Assembly (NCBI GenBank): GCA_028023455.1
Contig: JAQFVV010000322.1
Location: 494,001 to 558,000, forward strand
Direction of reading: 5' to 3'
DNA: 64,000 bases
Source: Epiperipatus broadwayi
Taxonomy: Eukaryota; Onychophora; Udeonychophora; Euonychophora; Peripatidae
The notes below the pieces were generated by a model that saw only the letters and a list, made by a program, of their open reading frames with translations, made no database searches and was not told where the DNA came from. Shown one piece after another: positions 11,245 to 22,858 of the stretch (position 1 is its first letter; every line of letters begins with the position of its first letter). The position numbers were made by a program, and so were the translations under genes.

Positions 11245-11582
11245 CAGGGGTCCCCAATCCTATGCCCATGGGCACCATGGCGCCCGCAGACCATTTTACA
11301 TGTGCCCAGCCGCTATCCGAACACGATAAAAAATTATTTATCTAATACAAATAAATTTAATTTTTAAAATTTCTTATAAATTATTGTATTATATTGTAAT
11401 CAAATTGTAGGGTATACTATACTTTTACAGCGTAAAAATATAAACGTTAATTAGATGTTAAAATTTTATTTTTGAAATAAATATTTTTTTGTACATTATG
11501 TGTATTATTAACAATATCCAACTATAAATTTAGATTGAAAAAATAAATGTGCTCTTAAGTGCAAAAAGGTTGGGGACCCCTG
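11245..11582. mobile_element. hAT-like MITE H2 (about 338 bp), inverted relative to H1
   Basis: Starts CAGGGGTCCCCAA and ends TTGGGGACCCCTG. Its interior is the reverse complement of H1 (for example 'ccgctatccgaacacgat' against H1 'atcgtgttcggatagcgg'), with an extra stretch at 11384-11480 that H1 lacks. GTCTAATG on the left and CTCTAATG on the right form a 7-of-8 target duplication, the right one offset by two bases. The two MITEs therefore form a large inverted pair. Confidence 0.85.
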
Positions 11583-12334
11583 GACTCTAATGAAATAGTT
11601 GAATTACTGGAAAATTATAAACTAACTTATCAAGAAAGTTAGATGAATTCGAGCAAAGGATCAATATAAAATAAACAAAGCCATTACAACCTTTAATGTT
11701 TAGTTCCTGATCAGATTTAATGATAATAGAAACATTACTTAAAATAGACAATTCTAAGATAATTGTGTTATCTGAGCAGGGATTGAATATGGTAACTAGA
11801 GATGACCATCATGTGGGCAGTGGATGGCCAATTGAGGGAGTCAACTCTAAAAACAAGGAGAGTGGAAAAAGATCTAGAACAGAACTGAGAGTGGACACTT
11901 GCTAAATGAAGCTTCTGAAAGGCAGATGTGCCATTTTCTCAGGTGCCCCAATCAGCTCCCTCCATCACTTTAGCCTTGTGGAGTTTATCTCCAGACATAT
12001 GCGGTTGTATTGATCTTATTATTATTTTGGTCTGCCTTTGGGCCCTTATTGTATTTATATAACAAGTGTATATAATTATCACATATATATATATTAAACT
12101 AGATTGATTATCTCCATATAACTCTGTAAAATAAACTCTTATTATTTTAAATTACGTGCAGAGCAGCCACATTAATTAGTAATTATTTGGGTTATTTATA
12201 TTTGCAATCCAGCAGGCAATAGAGGGTCGCTGGAACAAGAAAAGATTATAGAATTATAAAGCATTTGACTTGCTGAGCATGCTTTTGAGTTTTACAGTCT
12301 GATTCATAACTGTTTAAATATAGAATTACATTTA
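11583..12334. other. Rest of the insertion that splits the RTE copy
   Basis: Not RTE-like. The part at 11760-12010 is less AT-rich and has an ORF of 61 codons (11720-11905) without family motifs. No element ends were identified. Confidence 0.4.
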
Positions 12335-12560
12335 AATAAGAAAAGAAGAAATAGTAATAGATAGAAATTTGAAGTCTTAAACAGTATTTCAATAAAATGT
12401 AAGAGAGTTACAAAAAAGACTATATATTAAATGAATGAATGAAATAAAGTTTCCTTGTTTGGAGAAAGAAAAGCTATAGATTGTAAAAAATGAATTAAAC
12501 TTAGAAAGATCATCTTGCAGAGGATCAGAAATATTTGAAAATTATGATGATGAATAAACT
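12335..12560 (+). pseudogene. RTE-clade LINE, degenerate copy, 3' end
   Basis: Continues the alignment of the 9.2-10.7 kb copy with the last 220 bases of the 23.3 kb copy: 'agaaatagtaatagatag', then 'gaaagaaaagctatagattg' and 'gaattaaacttagaaagatc', ending in 'attatgatgatgaa'. The intact-looking copy ends in a similar TGATGATGAT tail, typical of RTE elements. Confidence 0.75.
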
Positions 12561-13629
12561 GATGACATCCCATTGTTATTCTTCTCAACAAAAAGGTATC
12601 ACAAGAACTTAGGATAATAAAAAATCCATTACTTTAAACATATATTACTGCTTTATTTTTTGTTTGCATTCTTCAAAACAAAGTGTTTCAGAATTCTGCC
12701 ATTAAATAATAAATATTATTTATTTAAATTCTAATCATAATAATCATTAAATTATTTTGATCAATATTTGAAAATGCTAAAATATTTATTAAAGTTTGTT
12801 CTCTGTTTTTTTATTCACTAAAATATTTATGTAATATTGAAAGATTTGTAATTGTCTTTTCACATATGTATTTAAATGTTTGCTTAAAAATTTTCTTATT
12901 TACAATTAATATATATATAAATTTAATTTAATTCTCTATTATTCTATTTTCATTTAAGGCCTTAAGTACAAATACATGGAATGTATATTCTAATATGTAT
13001 ACATAAAATATTAAATGATTTTATTTTCTTTGTTGACAATATAGAAGATGGATTGATCCAGCAGCATAATACATGTGAGTTTATATTTCTCACACAAACC
13101 TTCCTTCCAGCTAAGTTTTAATCAATTGCTTTTTAATGATGTGAGGCCTCAAGTAAAGTTTGTGTTGTAATTCTAAAATTGAACTTGGGTTTCACAGTGA
13201 TAAATAAAGACAAACTACCATCAACAATGATTAAATGATATATTGTTTTGATTGAAATATTCCATTGCTGAGAAATTTGACATTTCTTCAGGCAAAGAAT
13301 TTAATAATAAAATATTCTGCAACAATCAAAGTATAGTTATGTATGTTATTATTATTGCCCACATAAAGGAGTATGGCCATTCTAATTTCAGAAGAAAAAA
13401 GAAATAATATGTATAAAAAATATTTTGTAATTTACTAAGCACTGAAAATCTAAAAAAGGATTATTTTTTTCAATCACAATTCTAGTTTTTAGATTTACCT
13501 TGAATAAAAGCATTGGTGTCCTGTGCCTGCAATTTTATTTCAAATTAAATCTAAAACTCCAAATTGTAGGTGAAGAAAATTAATTTTTGGTTTTTTAGTG
13601 TACAGTAAATAAAAACTTTTATTCTAAAG
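12561..13629. other. AT-rich spacer
   Basis: No gene or defined repeat seen. No open frame above about 60 codons has family motifs. Confidence 0.35.
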
Positions 13630-14036
13630 TATATAAAAACAAAAAATACTTAATTGTAATTATTAATTAGAGAAAATATAACTTACTATTAAAAATTTAT
13701 CGGCTGAACGTTTTCGATGAACCATGCCTCATACTCATAGCCTTCATGAAAAGTGTAATAAATATATGCAAATGTAAATATTCAAATAAGCTACTGTTAC
13801 GTAGCCCATTTTTTCGAGATCTCAAAGCATGTGTCCTTTCTGTTAATGGCATGGATGTCTCTATTAATATAGAATGCCTCCTTTATTTTACATTTGCATA
13901 TATTTATTACACTTTTCATGAAGGCTATGAGTATGAGGCATGGTTCCTCGAAAACGTTCAGCCGATAAATTTTTAATAGTAAGTTATATTTTCTCTAATT
14001 AATAATTACAATTAAGTATTTTTTGTTTTTACATAT
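13630..14036. repeat. Long, near-perfect hairpin (foldback element)
   Basis: The left arm (13630-13778) and right arm (13887-14036) are inverted copies of about 150 bp. They differ by one substitution (cgaTgaacc against cgaGgaacc, as paired) and a small indel near the outer ends. The loop is about 108 bases. Such conservation implies recent formation or ongoing gene conversion, because the rest of the window is heavily diverged. The ORF at 13746-13976 simply crosses the loop and right arm. No target duplication was evident outside the arms. It could be a foldback transposon or an inverted duplication produced at a break. Confidence 0.9.
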
Positions 14037-14749
14037 AAGGAGAAATTAAAACCATATCTAAAGTATATATTATTTTTAAGTTTTTAATATGGATATTTTT
14101 TATAATTATTCAAATTTAAAAATTGCTTTTTGTTGCACATTAAATAAAAGCATTATTTGTAAATATCATATATTCCTTTTAGATTTTTAGTATACAGATA
14201 TTTTTTACAATTATTCTTTATTCAAATTTTAAAATGAAAAATAAAAACAATGTTGCAGTCTGTATAATATTTGAAAAGAAATTCACTCATGGACATTAAA
14301 AATTGATTTCATTATTGTTTTGTTTTTTAAAAACTTTTTACAATCAAAAGAAATTAAGGTTTGTTTTTATTTCCATTTTAATTAATTATTAACACCTTTT
14401 TATGTAAGCCTTTTTAAAAAATCTATATATAGTGCTCTCTTGTGCACATCAATTAAAACTTATTAAATAGATATTGTATTTAAATTTCAATCCTCCATCA
14501 TCATTACATCAAACAAAAGATTGGATAATTTTTTTAACATAAGTACAAAATTTAAAGGAAATCTTTTTTACAGTAGTATGTTAAAAATCAATTACAAAAT
14601 TTAGCCTAAGCAAACAAACAGTTTCTGAGTTAAATAAAAGTGTTTCAAAAATAGAAAGCAATTAATAAATAGTTAAAGAAATTTTTGTTATGATTATACA
14701 AACCAATAATGAAATACAAATAAATATATTCATATATTTCACAGGCTGT
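14037..14749. other. AT-rich spacer
   Basis: Low-complexity AT-rich text, loosely similar to 13440-13620, but with no firm alignment or gene. Confidence 0.3.
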
Positions 14750-15170
14750 TGTCAAAATTCATTTATTTAACATCTTGCAATGCAGTCATTTGGTTTGCTA
14801 ATTATAAGTCCCATTATACTTGTCCTCAGTTGTATCTTTTCAATGAAATCAATTAATATAACACTTCTTTAAAATATCTTTGAAATAATTTTGGAATATT
14901 AATAATGTCTGTCTCTTCCATGAAAATATTCTTCAGTTCACAATAAAATATTTTTTAAGAAGGTCTTGTTATTAATTCACTTCACTTGTTCAATCCAAAG
15001 AAATTGTGTTTATGGTAGTAAATTCAATAACATGAACACCCGACAAACTGAAATGCAAACTGATTACTGTATGACCATGTTATTGTGTTTTTAGAATCTT
15101 GTAGAAATTCCTTAAATGAAGTTTTTTTTTTCCATTGTCTTAATGTTATGTTAAAAGATGTCATTTCTTC
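14750..15170 (-). repeat. Diverged dispersed repeat F, copy 2
   Basis: Same-orientation partner of 3690-4260. In this copy the minus-strand peptide is slightly better preserved (FFGLNK, then CELKNIFMEETDIINIPKLF), consistent with a fossil transposase or other element protein. I cannot assign the family. Confidence 0.55.
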
Positions 15171-17344
15171 TCTATACAATAAATATAACCCTAGGTTCAG
15201 CTAACATAGCTATATTATATTACTATAATGAAGTAGTCTGTCTTGATAAATATAACAGCAGTGCATTACATTGCCCTTCATTATCGAATTCCACTTTTTT
15301 AGGCCAAAAGTTACTAAGTTATTTTAAATTATTTTACCTTCATAACTGTATAATTTTCTTTTTTTCTTTAAATATATAATTCTATGAATAACATTAATAC
15401 ATGAATACAGAAAAAGATTACATTCTGTTAGGTAATTAAATAAATAAATTTGCTGACCATTGCTTTCAACCTATCAGTCCCAACTGATGTTAATATTAAA
15501 GAAAACATTCATAAGTTAAAAACTATCCAACCTAAATATTATTGAAACTTTTTTATTCTATCACTAATTGATAAAGCACTGAAGTTTTTTGGACATTAAT
15601 TATTACAGTCTTTAGAGATTGCATTAAAAGATTAATAACATTCTACGTCATTCTATGTATCCTTTGAAGTGACAAGAATTTGCACTCATATTTTGGTTCT
15701 TAATAACTACTTCATGAAATTGCTTATGAACTATTCTAATTACTATTATAAAAATAGAAAAATTGTTGGAACTATTATAAATTACTGTTTAACATTGATT
15801 TTTCTTTTAATTGCCTTAAATTTTTCATTAGTAATAGTGAACTTTTTTTTCAGTTTCTCATTTTAGAAGTTGTATAATATGTATTCTGTCAACAATTAGT
15901 TGTTTTCAAGCTTTACAATAAATTCTTTTGATTATCTAAATTCCATTTCTTGATGAAATTAATAAATGCACTATATAAACAGCTCCATTGTTTATACTCT
16001 CTTTTTTTGCACATTCTTAATAGTAAAAGATATATTGTAATGGTATGGGTGAAATATGGTAGTAGGAGTGATGGAAGTCATCATCCTCATAAGCATGATT
16101 GTTTTACTAACCATAGAAAATTATTGAAAGATCAGAATCTTAATATATGTAATAACAAATGGTAAATATGATCCAACAGCAACAATCATGAACAGTCAAC
16201 AATCATTCTTTGTGACTTGATTTAAAAACGATATAATATAAAATTTTAGCCAATCATCAACAACCCAATACCATACTTTGGCCACATTATAAAAGCAATC
16301 ATCAAAATTTCATTTGCACACAATTAAGTGTTAAAATATCTACAATAATAAAGAAAAAATTCTGGAATCATCATATGAGTATTATTATCAATAATATTCA
16401 AGGTCATCTGTACTTTGAGTGTACTGGCCATCAATAAAATAGTAATTATCATAAAATCTATAAAGTGAATGGACTTTAAAGATGACCTTATCCTTTATGC
16501 CATTGAAATAATTCTATAGAGAACTATCTGGATATCCAAACACATTGATACATGTATGTGGCATATACATGTATATAACAAATACTGTTATGTCCAAGCT
16601 AGTTTTGAGATCACAAGGACCTCAGATTGTGAACCAAGAGAAAATATACACACTTGTTCTATTATTAAATAATTTCATTGGGATAACCTACAAATCCTTT
16701 CAAACACAATTCTATGATGAAATTAATTACACCCTGGTAATTTACAAAACAGATAATTAGAAGAATAAAGGCATCAAAAAATAACTGAAATTATTTGTTT
16801 AGCAATAATTATTTAACAAAATTATCTGTCATGTTGTCGAAGCCTGATTGTTCTTAAGACAGCTATTTAAAATCTGATTGGCTGTCTGAGAGACGATCGC
16901 ACATGTGAAAGACTAGCAAACTTTCAAATATTACCAATCTAATAAAGAAGAGAAAAAAACTTGTAAATGATAATGTGACAATCTCTAAGTTAATACATAC
17001 TGATCAACTCTTTCCATACAATTAGCGTTCAAAAGTTACCGACATTTTAATTACCATTAAATACTGAAGTAAAATTTGTGATTAACGGTAATTATTGACA
17101 ATAAATGTATTTTTAATTAGAATATTTAAAGAAAATGAAAGAACTAAAAAATGCTTTATTTAACAGAAAAAAACATTTGAATAAAAAAATATAGAAAAAT
17201 TTCCTTTTATTGAACAAAAAAACAAACTTTTTTAAGAAAATAAAAATGGTTTTATAAAAAAATAAAAGTTCTTTAATGTTATGGAAAAAAATAGCACTAT
17301 ATCCTATTCATATAAATTTTTAGTGAAATAAGACTTTAAAAAGC
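15171..17344. other. Gene-free spacer
   Basis: Several short ORFs (15158-15379, 15669-15866, 15950-16165, 16545-16760) are AT-driven and lack motifs. The patch near 16830-16920 is less AT-rich and has 'gattggctg' and 'gacgatcgcacatgtg', but I cannot assign it. Confidence 0.35.
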
Positions 17345-17685
17345 ATAAACTATCTAATGCTTTTGGTAATGAACATGATCTTATCTTTGATACACTGGTC
17401 ACTCTGATAGTATTTAAATTTCATTAGTTTTTTTAGATGCCAATCGCTATCCAGTAGTTGCAAAAAACTTCATTTCATTGGTTAAAGAAAAGCTATGAGA
17501 AGCATTTAGATTTAGCTTTTGTTGAAATCTCTTTGATGTATTTTTGAGCATTGAATCACCTTTATCTGCAGATTCTACATCTGGAATTTCATCTTGAGCA
17601 AATTTTTTCTTGGATTTCTTTTTCTGCATCTGGCCGAAAAAGTCTTTGAGTTTCTTAATGCTCTTATGATCTTTTTTTCAGACAT
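17345..17685 (-). pseudogene. Gene relic of a lysine-rich protein, possibly RRP8-like
   Basis: On the minus strand an ATG at 17683-17685 opens a frame starting MSEKK. An A-run one base out of phase then shifts it into a frame giving KSIKKLKDFFGQM, a lysine-rich stretch (KKKSKKKFAQDEIPDVE) and LNASHSFSLTNEMKFFATTG before a TAG at 17447-17449. A further shifted piece reads LSE, stop, PVYQR near 17380-17400. The order of a basic nucleolar-type N-terminus, a '[small]-x-F-x-x-x-NE-x-x-[FY]' block and a 'YQR' block recalls RRP8 (nucleomethylin), a nucleolar rRNA methyltransferase. If so, only the region before the methyltransferase fold remains. It has one frameshift and at least two stops. The RRP8 suggestion is tentative. 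Confidence 0.4.
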
Positions 17686-18319
17686 TATGAAGGAAAATAT
17701 TAAAAAATAATCAATAAAATGAAAAAGATAACAGCACTTTATAGAAACATTCAAATCAAAACACATTTGGAATTTCATAAGAGTGATACAATATTTTCAT
17801 ACCTGCCTGCGCACTATGCAGACTCGACATCAAATATTAAATAGAATTTAATTTGACGATTTAACAAAGCAAATACATATTTGAAAATATTGGAGAAAAA
17901 AAGATTGAGATTTATATCTTGAGAATATTTTATCCATGTTCAACTTTGAATATACTAAATAGATAGTTTAGAATAGGGATGAAATAGAATGTAATTACTT
18001 TTCACAAACTTAAAATGAGTTTAATTTTTTTTTTTTTTTCTAAAAGATGAAATGTTTGAAAGAAAATTGTTTTTATGGCAGACTTCAATAAATTAAAATT
18101 TTGTTTTTAAAGCTGATAATACTGGTAATAGTTATTTTGGTAATGGTAATTTTTATTATTTTTAGAAATCAGTAATTACCAGTAAAAAATTATCACATTT
18201 CAAACTTTATATACATTACACATATAATTTAATATAACACAATTATTATTCCTTTCTGATTTTTCTTAATTACATCTAATCTAAATGAATTATTCCCTTA
18301 GAATAATCAAACCCTATAG
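17686..18319. other. AT-rich spacer
   Basis: Nothing recognised, apart from a weak inverted repeat around 'tactggtaat'/'attaccagta' near 18119-18187. Confidence 0.3.
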
Positions 18320-18470
18320 ACTAATCTATAAATTGATGACTTAAATGGTAAAAAATGAACTCTATTCTCACTAATAATTTAATTTTTATTAATATCAGCC
18401 CTATAGATATTTTTATTAAATAAAGAATTCATTTCTTTAGCATTTAAATCATCAACTTATAGATTGGTTT
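18320..18470. repeat. Imperfect hairpin, arms about 48 bp
   Basis: 'ctaatctataaattgatgac' then 'ttaaatgg' (18321 onward) pairs with 'catttaaatcatcaacttat' then 'agattggtt' (18441-18469). It lies just upstream of the Penelope-like relic. Penelope-like elements often carry terminal or internal inverted segments, so it may belong to that element; this is inference. Confidence 0.55.
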
Positions 18471-18484
18471 ATAAAAATGGTCAT

Positions 18485-18890
18485 TTATTGGGTGGTATGA
18501 AAGTTTCTCGGAAGAAAGGCTTTAATTAAAATTCATTATTAAATAGTTCAAAACAGTCGATTGATAGTAAATATATTCCTGGTACAGTTGATAAAATTCC
18601 TTGTAATTGTTGCAAAATTTATATAGGTTAAAGTAAATTAAATCTTAATGAAAAACGTTCATTAGAGTAGTATTAAAAATAGATATCATAACTCAGATCA
18701 GCTTTGCATATTTATGAACTGAATACGGGTCATAAATATTATTTCACAATGCAGAGATTATTTTTTATGAAAAAATAAATTAAAAGGAAGAATCAAAGAA
18801 ACTAGTATTAAGTCTTCTCGAAATTGAGGTAATCAATCTCATGATGATACCTTTGATATTATAAGTGGTAGGTTTTTGAAGTGAATTGTA
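18485..18890 (+). pseudogene. Penelope-like element, GIY-YIG endonuclease relic
   Basis: Penelope-like retroelements end their protein with a GIY-YIG nuclease that nicks the target. Here one frame reads DKIPCNCCKIYIG, stop, then SKLNLNEKRS (about 18590-18660); a shifted frame reads ALHIYELNTGHKYYFTMQRLFFMKK (about 18702-18775, given here as ALHIYELNTGH plus the following part). These match the order expected: the 'IPC-C-K-YIG' nuclease core, the 'L--R---H' helix, then 'ALH--E--H'. Downstream, 'HDDTFDIISGRF' near 18845-18875 fits the tail. Stops and frameshifts are frequent. No reverse transcriptase part was recognised upstream, so this is a 5'-truncated or eroded copy. Confidence 0.6.
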
Positions 18891-19129
18891 GGAAGGCTAT
18901 TCTGTTTTTCATATATATATAGTTGAATTTTATTTGAGAAAGTGTATTTGAAACTATGGGTTTGGGAGAATTTTAGTAGCATATTATTTTTTATTTTAAT
19001 GACATATGATTTTCTGTTTTACTTATCATTATGAGTATAGTGTTATACAGTATTTAATTTTTTAATTTAAAAAAATATATATAATGTACAATTAATGTTC
19101 AAAAGAAATTTTAAAATCAAAAGAAATTA
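18891..19129. other. AT-rich spacer
   Basis: Nothing recognised. Confidence 0.3.
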
Positions 19130-20000
19130 TAAAACATAATAAAAGATGGATTAATTTCTGAAAGCACATGGATATTTTTTATAATGAACATTATTTTGAA
19201 AGAACAAACCATATAAAAATATAAGGGATTTAATAGATTTTATGTTCTAAAATTGCAGTAACCAGAATTTTATTTCACAGAAATATAATGGCAGATTAAT
19301 CCGTAAGGTTTCTTCTTCAACAGAAAAATGCATTAATGTCATTTTCTGACTATAGAAAGTCTCATTCTTAACAGCAACTTAATATTAATAAGGGTTACAT
19401 TTAAAAAAATTTGTCAATTTCAAATGTTATACCTGAAACTTTGAGAAGAGAATAAAATATTAGCTGTCAAACACTTACGAAATGTTTATCAGAGCTCTGA
19501 AATAAGAAAGAACTAAAAGAAGCTTCATGTAATTGATTATGAACTTGTTCCAAATTCAGGTTATAGCTAAATGCTTTATCAGAACCCTCATTTATATGCT
19601 AAATCATTCCAGAATTTAAAATAAACTTTGATAGATACTTTTTAAAATTACAGATAAACTTTTAATGTATAAATCTATTATGTATTTATTATTATTTCAT
19701 GTGTTTATAATGTGTTTTATAATATCTTTTTGAGTAATGAGTTGATGATTTATATTTATAGATCTTTAAAGTTCAAATAATATTTAAATATTAGGGTTAA
19801 ATAATGAAATCTTCATTTATGTTTATGAATAGTTACTGAAAGAATAATCCCTATTACTTCCGTAAATTAAAGGTATTGAAATTTGAGCTAGAAAATATAA
19901 ATCATTGTATTTTAAACATAATAATCTTATAAAAATTCACAACAGGAACCAGAGTTAAGATCGTTAGACACCATGAATCTTTAATTTTAATAATTCTTTG
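19130..20000. repeat. Duplicated segment J, copy A (empty-site allele-like paralog)
   Basis: Matches 20840-20896 joined directly to 23341-24305. Landmarks are 'ctgaaagcacatggatat' (19158), 'gatttaatagattttatgtt' (19229), 'ctaaaattgcagtaa', 'cagcaacttaatatta', 'tatctttttgagtaatgagt' and 'aaattcacaacagg' (19935). In copy A the left and right parts are contiguous, so it represents the state before the RTE insertion in copy B. It shows no coding capacity. Confidence 0.85.
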
Positions 20001-20839
20001 AAATTCATCTTTGTGGATGTTAAAATTTATGGTTAAGAAGCATGACTCAAACTCAGGAAGCAAAGTTGGACATTTACTGACTATGGGCTACATACTGAAG
20101 GGTTCCCTGATACCTAGCCTGATTATTAACTTGATTACTGATAAAGGTTCAGGCTACATCATGCTAAGCAGGCAAAAGCAACGAATGACCAGAATAATAT
20201 CATTCATTTTTTTTTTTATTAAGAAGCCCACTTGTTTAACAAATTCCTTAATTAACAAAGTATGAGATTACCGCTTTACATAATTCTCAATAAGATAAGC
20301 CAGTAATTATTTTCATTCATCCAGATTACAAAATAAATAAATCTGCTTGTTTGTATGACACTCCTAAAATATTAATTTGAAATCCAACATTTTCAAAATC
20401 AGGAACAAAGCTTTAAAAATTTGATTTTCCAAGAGTTTTAATTGATACAAAAAAAAAAAAGAAGAATTGAGAAAAGTTTTATAGATTATTGTTAAGTGTT
20501 GTTCCTGTAATATAAATTCTAAACAGATTTATTTGAAATAACTTTAGTTACAATAAAAGAGTTTATTGTTTTAAAACTAAAATAAAAATGAATTATAAAT
20601 GCAGACTTTTATCAATGTGTGCTTATATAATAGAAACATATATATAAACTTAATGAGCTGAAATTTAATTTATAATTTGCCAACTGCTACATTTATAAAA
20701 TAAAGATTGAGAAAGAAAAGTTATTATTTTAATATATTATATATGGTAAGGATTGCTTTTAGAGATTAATTACCTTTTGTTACATACTTTATAATGTCTT
20801 CTGAACATTATGTACATTATATATATATATATATTTTAA
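20001..20839. other. Gene-free spacer
   Basis: AT-rich. The 84-codon ORF at 20011-20265 has no family motif. An (AT)n run lies at about 20819-20834. Confidence 0.35.
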
Positions 20840-20896
20840 AGAGTGTTTTAATCTCTGAAAGCGCATGGATATCTTGTTATAGTGGGTGTTAATTTT
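20840..20896. repeat. Duplicated segment J, copy B, left part
   Basis: 'ctctgaaagcgcatggatat' corresponds to 19156-19176 of copy A. The similarity stops where the RTE LINE starts. Confidence 0.75.
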
Positions 20897-20898
20897 AT

Positions 20899-21420
20899 AT
20901 GAATGTACAAAAGGCTTTTGATCAGAGTAAACAACATTTTAAAATTGTTATGGGAGACTTTAGTGCTAGAATTGGTAAACAAATGAATGATGAAAATGCT
21001 GTAGGTAATTTTGGTTATGGTAATAGAAATGAGAGAGGACATAGACTTGTGGAGTTTGCAGAAAAAGAAAAACTTTACATTATGAATTCTTTTTTTGAGA
21101 AAAATGTTAAAAGGAAATGGACATAGAAACATCCAAATGAAGGTACAGCAGAATTGGATTATATTTTGACTAACAGAAAATACATATTTCAAGATTGTAA
21201 TATTTTTAATAAATTTAACACAGGATGTGAACATTGATTAGTAAGATGTAAGATACATGTTAATACAAAACTAGAAAGACAAAAATTATTAAGAAAAACA
21301 ATATTTACAGCTGATATTCCTAATCCTCAGAAACATTCTAATGAATTTAAATTAGAACTTACAAATCGGTTTCAAATATTAGTAGATTTTGAACATGATT
21401 CAGATTTGAATAATATTAAT
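20899..21420 (+). pseudogene. RTE endonuclease (EEP fold), C-terminal part
   Basis: The peptide contains FKIVMGDFSARIGKQ, the metal-binding GDFNAKIG-like motif of exonuclease-endonuclease-phosphatase domains. It continues with RNERGHRLVEFAEK and NEGTAELDYILTNRKYIF, the part of the fold carrying the final substrate-binding segment. Stops occur at about 21124 (where the family has a Trp region) and 21234. The first half of the domain is absent. Expected role: nicking genomic DNA to prime reverse transcription. Confidence 0.85.
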
Positions 21421-22855
21421 AGGAAACTAAGCGATACACTTTTAAAACTGCAACAAAGATAGCTGGTAGAAAAAAGCAGCAATTGACCAATAAAATTTCT
21501 GCTGAGACTAGAGAATTTATGAAGAAAAGAAGGAATATGAGGATATACAACGATGCAATAAAAAAGATTGAATATCTCGAATTTTGTAAAATGGTGCGGA
21601 AAAAGAATTGAAAATGATATAAGAAAGTATAATTGTGAACTAACAAGAAAAGCTGTAGAAGAGAATAAAAGTCTGAAGAGTGTAAAACAACATTTTGATA
21701 TTGGTAGGAAATTTATATCTGCAATAAGAAAAGAAGATGGCATTATTACTAAAAAGAGAGATGACATCATGAAATGTGTAGAAGACTAACAAGAATTGTA
21801 TAGTAATAAAGAACAAATGCCTCCTATACCTATTATATCTTCTGAATTGCCCAAAATTTTGAATGAGGAAGTGAGACATGCAATTAAATTTATGAAGAAA
21901 GGGAAGACTCCAGGTAATGATGGAATTATAATTGATATATTAAAAGAAGCGGGTGAAGAAATATAAATTTTTTTAGCAAAGTTATATACCAAATGTCTAA
22001 ATGATAAAGATGTACCAGATGATTGAAAGAATGCAGTATTAATATTAATATTTAAAAAGGTGATAAAGAAGATATTAGAAATTACAGATCTATCAGTCTT
22101 TTATCAGTTTTATACCAATTTTTTACTAAGATAATTACAACTCGTCTACAGAAAACACTGGATTTCCACCAACCAAGAGAACAAGCTGGATTTAAAAGTG
22201 GTTTTAATATAGTAGATCATATCCAGGTATTGAGAGAAATTATAGAAAGGACAAATGAATATGAGTTGCCATTATGCGTAGGATTTGTAGACTATGAAAA
22301 GGCATTTGATTCTATAAACATTTCTTCAGTGATTAAAGCATTGGATCATCAAGGTGTAGATCCAGGATATTGTCATATTTTAAAGAATATTTATAAAAAT
22401 GCAACAGCAACAATTAGATTACATAATGATAGTAGGAAAATCAACATTGAAAAGGATATAAGACAGGGTGACTCCATATCTCCAAAACTTTTTACAGCAG
22501 TGCTGCAAGAAGTATTTTGTGGATTAAAATGGGAAGCTAAAGGATTGAAAGTAAATGGAGATTATTTAAGTCATTTAGATTTTGCAGATGATGTAGTTGT
22601 TTTTGCAAATAATGCTTCCAGAGCTACAGGAAATGTTGCAGGAGTTATCAAATGAAAGTAGAACTAAAGATAAATGTTAAAAAGACTAAAGTAATGTTTA
22701 ATAGATTTTCTCAAAATATGAAAATGAAGATTGATTATGATGAGTTAGAAGTTAACAGTTACAAATACCTTGGTCAGATTATTAATACATACGGAAATAT
22801 AATGGATGAAATTAATCATAGAATTAAACTTTGTTAGAGTGCCTTTGGTAGAAAT
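21421..22855 (+). pseudogene. RTE reverse transcriptase
   Basis: Linker pieces (21568-21789) lead to RT blocks: FMKKGKTPGNDGIIIDILK (about 21890-21945), then the palm with FVDYEKAFDSI (about 22285-22320), IRQGDSISPKLF (22455-22490) and the catalytic FADDVVVFAN box (22580-22612), followed by KTKVMFN and KYLGQIIN (22680-22790). The polymerase aspartates (DYEKAFD and FADD) are present. Stops at about 21787, 21964 and 22023, a frameshift near 22060, another near 22650 and a stop near 22834 divide it into pieces. Confidence 0.9.
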
Positions 22856-22858
22856 AAC

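Noticed and set aside
13746-13976. 76-codon ORF as a possible small gene
   Set aside because: It runs through the loop and right arm of the long hairpin; the coding appearance follows from the palindrome and there are no motifs.
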